The notes under the pieces: generated by a model | Database searches by the model: none | What the model was told of the DNA's origin: nothing | Seen by the model: only the letters and a program-made list of their open reading frames with translations | Position numbers and translations under genes: made by a program | Part shown: piece after piece, positions 59,828 to 64,000 of the stretch | Position numbering within the stretch: position 1 is the first letter of the stretch | How the letters are laid out: every line of letters begins with the position of its first letter | Assembly: GCA_015478725.1 (NCBI GenBank) | Contig: JADMIG010000007.1 | Span: 1-64,000, forward strand | Direction: 5' to 3' | DNA length: 64,000 bases | From: Chloroflexota bacterium | GTDB taxonomy: Bacteria > Chloroflexota > Limnocylindria > Limnocylindrales > CSP1-4

Positions 59828-60751
59828 ATGGCCGGCTCCAAGGTCGCTTCCATGCGGGACGCCGTCGCGGAGCTCGTTCGAGACGGCGACACCGTCGCGA
59901 TCGAGGGCTTCACCCACCTCATCAGCTTCGCCGCCGGCCATGAGATCATCCGCCAGCGGAAGCGCGACCTCACCCTCGCCCGCCTGACTCCGGATCTCAT
60001 CTATGACCAGATGGTCGCCGCCGGCGTCGCCCGCAAGCTCATCTTCAGCTGGCTCGGAAACCCCGGTGTCGGCGGGCTCAACGCCATCCGCCGACGCATC
60101 GAAGACGCTGACCCGGCGCCGCTCGAGATCGAGGAGTACAGCCACTTCGGGATGGTCGGCCGCTACACGGCGGGGGCGGCGAACCTGCCGTTCTACCCGC
60201 TCCGGAGCTACTTCGAGACGGACATGCCGGTCGCCAACCCGCTCATCCGACCGATCGAGTCGCCCTACGGCGACGGGGTGGTCTATGCCGTCCCGCCGCT
60301 CCGGCCGGATGTGACGATCGTCCACGCCCAGCGGGCCGACGCGCGAGGCGACACGCAGGCCTGGGGCCTCCTCGGCTGCCAGAAGGAGGCGGCGTTCGCG
60401 GCCGACCGGGTGATCGTGGTCGTGGAGGAACTCGTCGACGAGGCGGTCATCCGGGCCGACCCGAACCGGACGATCATCCCCGGGCTCATCGTGGACGCCG
60501 TCGTCGTGGAGCCCTTCGGGGCGCATCCCTCGTACGTCCAGGGCACCTACGACCGCGACAACCGGTTCTACCGCGACTGGGATCCGATCTCTCGCGACGA
60601 GGCGGCGATCCAGGCCTGGCTCGGCGAGTGGGTCTACGACCTCGACGGCCGCGCCGCCTACACGGAGCGGTTCGGGGCGGAGCGAGTCGCCGCCCTCCAG
60701 CCCTCGGGCACCGCACCGTCCGGCTCGGTCGACTATGGACGGTACGGCTGA
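59828..60751 (+). CDS. CoA-transferase family I, subunit A (glutaconate type)
   Basis: A 307-residue subunit of a family I CoA-transferase. VRDGDTVAIEGFTHLISFAAGHEIIRQ opens it as in GctA; LIFSWLGNPGVGGLNAIRR is the glycine loop and IVHAQRADARGDTQAWGLLG a conserved strand. Family members move CoA between acids such as glutaconate, 3-oxoacids or ring-cleavage products. TGATG overlap with subunit B. Substrate cannot be named; glutaconate CoA-transferase resemblance is by pattern only. Confidence 0.83.
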   Translation: MAGSKVASMRDAVAELVRDGDTVAIEGFTHLISFAAGHEIIRQRKRDLTLARLTPDLIYDQMVAAGVARKLIFSWLGNPGVGGLNAIRRRIEDADPAPLEIEEYSHFGMVGRYTAGAANLPFYPLRSYFETDMPVANPLIRPIESPYGDGVVYAVPPLRPDVTIVHAQRADARGDTQAWGLLGCQKEAAFAADRVIVVVEELVDEAVIRADPNRTIIPGLIVDAVVVEPFGAHPSYVQGTYDRDNRFYRDWDPISRDEAAIQAWLGEWVYDLDGRAAYTERFGAERVAALQPSGTAPSGSVDYGRYG

Positions 60752-61539
60752 TGGGCCCGAATGCCGGTGTCGCCTTCACGAAGTCGGAGATGATGATCGT
60801 CGCCGCCGCGCGGGAGCTCGCCGGCCAGCACGTCTGCTTCGTCGGCGTCGGCCTGCCGAACATCGCCGTCAACCTCGCCAAGCGAACGGTGGCGCCGGAC
60901 CTCGAGCTCGTCTACGAGGCCGGGGTGTTTGGGGCCGAGCCCGCTCGCCTCCCGCTCTCCATCGGCGACCCCACGATCGTCACCGGGGCGACCGCGGTGA
61001 CGAGCATGTGGGACCTCTTCAGCCTCTACCTTCAGGGCGGGCGGATCGACGTCGGGTTCCTCGGCGCGGCGCAGATCGACCGCTTCGGCAACATCAACAC
61101 GACCGTCATCGGCGAGTACGACCATCCGACCACCCGGCTGCCGGGGTCCGGCGGCGCGTGTGAGATCGCCATCAACGCCCGCGAGGTGTTCGTCATCATG
61201 CGCCAGAGCCGGCGCAGCTTCGTCGAACGGATCGACTTCCGGACGTCGCCCGGCAATCTCGGCGGAGCGGAGAACGCCGCCCGGATCCGGCGCGCCCAGG
61301 GCTGGCTCGGCAGCGGCCCGTCCGTCGTCGTGACGGACCTCGGCGTGTACCACTTCGACGAGAGCGGCGAGATGCGGCTCGACGCGCTCCACCCGGGCGC
61401 CACGCTCGACGATGTGCGGGCCACGATCGGCTGGGAGCCGAAGGTCGCGGTGGAGCTGGCGACGACGGCGCCGCCGAGCGAGGAGGAGCTGCGCCTCGTC
61501 CGCGTCGAACTCGATCCCGATGGTGCCTACACGCGCTGA
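60751..61539 (+). CDS. CoA-transferase family I, subunit B (glutaconate type)
   Basis: A 262-residue partner of subunit A. KSEMMIVAAARELAGQHVCFVGVGLPN opens it; the loop LVYEAGVFGAEPARLPLS contains the Glu expected to form the CoA thioester; GAAQIDRFGNINTTVIG is typical of the B chain. It starts one base inside the stop of subunit A (TGATG). The pair acts as a heteromer in the cytoplasm. It closes the catabolic block begun by the HAD and dehydrogenase genes. Confidence 0.83.
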   Translation: MGPNAGVAFTKSEMMIVAAARELAGQHVCFVGVGLPNIAVNLAKRTVAPDLELVYEAGVFGAEPARLPLSIGDPTIVTGATAVTSMWDLFSLYLQGGRIDVGFLGAAQIDRFGNINTTVIGEYDHPTTRLPGSGGACEIAINAREVFVIMRQSRRSFVERIDFRTSPGNLGGAENAARIRRAQGWLGSGPSVVVTDLGVYHFDESGEMRLDALHPGATLDDVRATIGWEPKVAVELATTAPPSEEELRLVRVELDPDGAYTR

Positions 61540-61572
61540 GGGCTGGCGGCGGCCGGCGCACGAGGAGGAGGG

Positions 61573-62094
61573 TTACCCCGCCGGTGTCGACGTCCCGGAA
61601 GGCGCGTCCGGCGCGATCGGGTCGTCGAGCGGACGGACGACGAGGACCGGGCACGGCGCGTGGCGGATGACGTGGTCCGAGACCGAGCCGAGGATGGACC
61701 GCCCGACGCCGCCGCGGCCGTGCGTACCGACGACGATGAGGTCCGCGTGCTCGGCATCGGCAGCGGCGACGATCCCGTCGCCCGGCTCGCCCTCCCAGAC
61801 GAGGAACGTCGCGTCGGCGCCCGCCGATCGGGCGCGGATGACGAGGTCGCGGGCGGCGATCGCCCGCTGCTCGCGTTCCTCGACCGGGCGGACTCGCCCG
61901 CGGCCGGCGAGCGGGAGGCCGCGCCGCGTGTCGAGCACGTTGACCACGAGGAGCCGGGCGTCCAGGCGGACGGCGAGGTCGATCGCCTCGTCCGTCGCCC
62001 GTGAGGAGGACCGCGACAGGTCCGTCGCGAGAAGGACCGTCTCCTGGCGAGACCGGATCGGTGCCCCGTACGGGGAGTGGCCCACCGCGGTCAC
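61573..62094 (-). CDS. Universal stress protein
   Basis: A 173-residue single UspA domain: TVLLATDLSRSSSRATDEAIDLA, RLLVVNVLDT, ADLIVVGTHGRGGVGRSILGS and VIRHAPCPVLVVR. The G-x2-G-x9-G(S) ATP-binding pattern (THGRGGVGRSILGSVS) is intact. GTG at 62094 is chosen because it overlaps the multicopper oxidase stop (GTGA); in-frame codons upstream lie inside that gene. Usp proteins respond to nutrient or oxidative stress. Operon with the oxidase. Confidence 0.85.
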   Translation of the reverse strand: MTAVGHSPYGAPIRSRQETVLLATDLSRSSSRATDEAIDLAVRLDARLLVVNVLDTRRGLPLAGRGRVRPVEEREQRAIAARDLVIRARSAGADATFLVWEGEPGDGIVAAADAEHADLIVVGTHGRGGVGRSILGSVSDHVIRHAPCPVLVVRPLDDPIAPDAPSGTSTPAG

Positions 62095-63302
62095 GACACG
62101 ATGAGTGCGGTGACCATGCCGAACATGCCGTGCTGGCCCTCCGCGTGGGTGAGGATGTGGCAATGGAAGGCCCACGCGCCCGGGTTGTCGCAGTCGATCA
62201 CGACGTCGTAACGCTCACCGGGGTTCACGCCGAGCGTGTCGCACCGGAACGCCGCTGATCCGAGCGGCCAGCCGTCGCGAGCGACCACCTGGAAGTGCAT
62301 CCCGTGGAGATGCCACGGGTGGGTCATGAGACCCTCGTTCATGAACCGGATGAGGACCTTCTCGCCCTTCTTCGCGACGATCGGCGCGGTCGCCGGGAAG
62401 CCCCGGCCGTTGATCGTGAAGCCGCCGATCTCGTCGTTGCTGATCCAGACGACCTCCTGGGTCACCCCGTACAGCGCGTCGTAGCGCTGCTTCGGGTCCT
62501 TCGGCTCGACGATGAACGCGCCGAGGAGACCCCGGCCCACCTGGTCCGTGGCGTTGTGGTGCGAGTGGTACATGTGCGAGCCGAACGGCTGGGCGACGAA
62601 CTCGTAGGTGAAGCTCGCTCCGGGCACGATCGGCGGCTGGGTGATGAGCGGGACGCCGTCCATCGCGTTCGGCAGATGCTGGCCGTGGAAGTGGACACTG
62701 GTCGTCTCGGCGAGGTTGTTCGTGAAGGTCGCCCGGACGAGGTCGCCCTCCGTCACCCGGAGGATCGGCCCGGGCCACGTGCCGTTGTAGCCGAGTGCAT
62801 CGACCGGATCGCTCATCGCGTCGATCCGGTGGCTGATCCTGTCGATCGTCAGATCGAAGACCCTGGCGCTCTCGACGATCCTCGGCGCGAGCGGCTGGTT
62901 GCCGGCGCCCGTGACCTTGGCGTACTCGCCGCCGAGGAACCGGTCGACGGCTGCCTTGGCCGCCACATCGTGCTCGCTCCATCCGGCAGGGATCGACGCT
63001 GACGGCATCGCGCTGGCGGCGGGCGATCCGCCGGCCGTCGCCGATCCGGACGCGGTGGGCAGGGCGGCCGATGCGGCGGGCGAACCGCCGCTCGATCCGG
63101 ACGCACCCGATGATCCGGCCGCGGTGGTCGACGGAGCCGGCGGGTACGTCCAGCCCGCCTGGCCGATGGGTGAGCAGGCGGCGACCGCGGCCGCGATGAG
63201 GCCGCCTCCGGCGAGGACGGAGCCGCGGAGGAATCCGCGGCGGCTGAGCGACGGGCCATCGGGGAGCGGGTGGTGCAGGTCGCCCTGCGGCAGCGTATCC
63301 AT
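62091..63302 (-). CDS. Two-domain multicopper oxidase, Tat lipoprotein
   Basis: A 403-residue exported oxidase. Twin-arginine motif SRRGFLRGS then lipobox AVAAC; a 70-residue Ser/Ala/Pro linker follows. Copper motifs are HFHGQHLP, HMYHSHHNA, HPWHLHGMHFQV and HCHILTHAEGQHGM, the last with the type 1 Cys, His and Met. Only domain 2 has the type 1 copper Cys. With two cupredoxin domains it resembles small-laccase-like trimeric oxidases rather than three-domain laccases. It may oxidise phenols, Cu(I) or Mn(II). The ATG at 63302 has no clear Shine-Dalgarno. Confidence 0.88.
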   Translation of the reverse strand: MDTLPQGDLHHPLPDGPSLSRRGFLRGSVLAGGGLIAAAVAACSPIGQAGWTYPPAPSTTAAGSSGASGSSGGSPAASAALPTASGSATAGGSPAASAMPSASIPAGWSEHDVAAKAAVDRFLGGEYAKVTGAGNQPLAPRIVESARVFDLTIDRISHRIDAMSDPVDALGYNGTWPGPILRVTEGDLVRATFTNNLAETTSVHFHGQHLPNAMDGVPLITQPPIVPGASFTYEFVAQPFGSHMYHSHHNATDQVGRGLLGAFIVEPKDPKQRYDALYGVTQEVVWISNDEIGGFTINGRGFPATAPIVAKKGEKVLIRFMNEGLMTHPWHLHGMHFQVVARDGWPLGSAAFRCDTLGVNPGERYDVVIDCDNPGAWAFHCHILTHAEGQHGMFGMVTALIVS

Positions 63303-63421
63303 GCCGCGAATCGTGCGCGCTGGGCACGTGGTGCGTGACGTGACGTCCGGCCCGTTTCGAGGGGCCGGAGGGCGTCTGCCTGCGGTGGTGAGGACGTCCG
63401 CCTGCGGTTGTGAGGGCGGTC

Positions 63422-63427
63422 TACACT
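63422..63427 (+). promoter_or_regulatory. -10 box of the GAF gene (leaderless type)
   Basis: TACACT followed by 7 nt and the ATG at 63435. Confidence 0.45.
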
Positions 63428-63434
63428 CCGGGCG

Positions 63435-64000
63435 ATGATCGACGAACCGACTGCGCGTCCGACCGATCCGGCGCCGCGAACGTCCGCTCCGCCCGCCGCC
63501 GCGCTCGAGGCCCTCAACGAGGCCGCCCGGAGCATCGCCGGTGTCCTCGACGTGGAGCGGGTCCTGCAGCTCATCGCGGACCGCGTCCGGGAGCTCGTGG
63601 ACGCCCGATATGCCGCTCTCGGCATCGTCCATCCTGACGGCCACCTCGAACGGTTCATCACCAGCGGACTCACCCGGATCGAGCGCGAGGCGGTCGGGGC
63701 CCTGCCGCGCGGTCACGGCATCCTCGGCCTCATCATCCGCGAGGGCCGTTCGTTCCGGATCGCGGACATCGCGACCGATCCACGACGGGCGGGCTTCCCA
63801 CCGAACCATCCGCCGATGCATTCGTTCCTCGGTGTGCCGGTCACGGTCCGCGGTCGACCGGTCGGCAACTTCTACCTCACCGACAAGATCGGGGCAGCGG
63901 AGTTCTCGGAGGTGGACGAGCGACTCGCCGAGATGTTCGCCCTGCACGCCGGGATCGCCATCGACAACGCCCGCCTCCATGAACAGGTCGAGCAGCTCGC
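63435..64000 (+). CDS. GAF-domain sensor protein (cut by window end)
   Basis: The first 188 residues of an open frame. A disordered 25-residue start is followed by a helix (EALNEAARSIAGVLDVERVLQ) and one GAF domain (DARYAALGIVHPDG; PRGHGILGLIIREGRSFRIADI; SFLGVPVTVRGRPVGNFYLT; FALHAGIAIDNARL). The wording NFYLTDK and GVPV resembles the GAF domains of DevS/DosT-type histidine kinases, so a kinase or phosphatase domain probably follows. The 3' end is outside the window. Confidence 0.8.
   Translation, partial: MIDEPTARPTDPAPRTSAPPAAALEALNEAARSIAGVLDVERVLQLIADRVRELVDARYAALGIVHPDGHLERFITSGLTRIEREAVGALPRGHGILGLIIREGRSFRIADIATDPRRAGFPPNHPPMHSFLGVPVTVRGRPVGNFYLTDKIGAAEFSEVDERLAEMFALHAGIAIDNARLHEQVEQL

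Noticed and set aside
56498-60526. Continuous 1342-codon open frame on the minus strand
   Set aside because: It lies antisense to four well-supported genes. Its composition (Arg, Asp, Glu, Val-rich) is typical of the reverse frame of high-GC genes and shows no domain.
63374-63420. Two near-copies of CTGCGGTNGTGAGG before the GAF gene
   Set aside because: Only two imperfect copies, about 23 bp apart; too little to call a repeat family or operator.

Overview
The window is about 70 percent G+C and densely coded on both strands. It reads as a chromosomal segment of a high-GC, aerobic, free-living bacterium, most likely a Chloroflexota of the Limnocylindria/Ellin6529 type or a close relative. That placement is an inference from gene content and from how promoters sit against start codons; no rRNA or marker protein in the window fixes the taxonomy. 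No insertion sequence, prophage, CRISPR array or replication origin was seen.

Layout. Positions 1-18100 hold secreted and redox proteins: a SpoIID-domain/FG-GAP protein, a Rieske protein, a MarR-controlled MFS exporter, two F420-type luciferase-like oxidoreductases around a SIS-domain isomerase, a nickel superoxide dismutase with its maturation protease, a GH18 protein, a DUF4331 protein with a small Tat-exported partner, a double-cupredoxin protein and a LysM protein. Positions 18231-39585 are dominated by alpha-glucan metabolism: a GntR regulator coupled to a 1141-residue GH13 enzyme, a GH57 glucanotransferase, a LacI regulator with a double palindromic operator, a MalEFG-type ABC importer without its ATPase, two further GH13 enzymes, glycogen phosphorylase and glycogen synthase. 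Positions 39596-45290 carry two related vapBC toxin-antitoxin modules either side of a VOC protein, then msrA, a GH3 lipoprotein and a LiaF-like/PspC pair. A tRNA-Gly(TCC) and an excisionase-like HTH gene follow.

Positions 46212-52112 (minus strand) hold an acyl-CoA synthetase and a tightly overlapping lysine operon, dapB-dapA-dapD-lysA. This operon has a leader of about 220 nt whose predicted folds either hide or free the dapB ribosome binding site; I regard it as the most interesting element here. The rest carries a class V aminotransferase, fabI, a HAD phosphatase, a pyrroline-5-carboxylate dehydrogenase, a class III aminotransferase, a two-subunit CoA-transferase, a universal stress protein, a two-domain multicopper oxidase and the start of a GAF-domain sensor.

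How the genes work together. Imported maltodextrins would be trimmed by the lipoprotein and cytoplasmic GH13 enzymes, remodelled by the GH57 enzyme and phosphorolysed or stored by GlgP/GlgA, under LacI control. The dap operon makes diaminopimelate and lysine by the succinylase route. The 55939-61539 block looks like amino-acid catabolism ending in CoA-ester chemistry. About fifteen genes carry a -10-like hexamer 6-8 nt before the start codon, which points to widespread leaderless transcripts.
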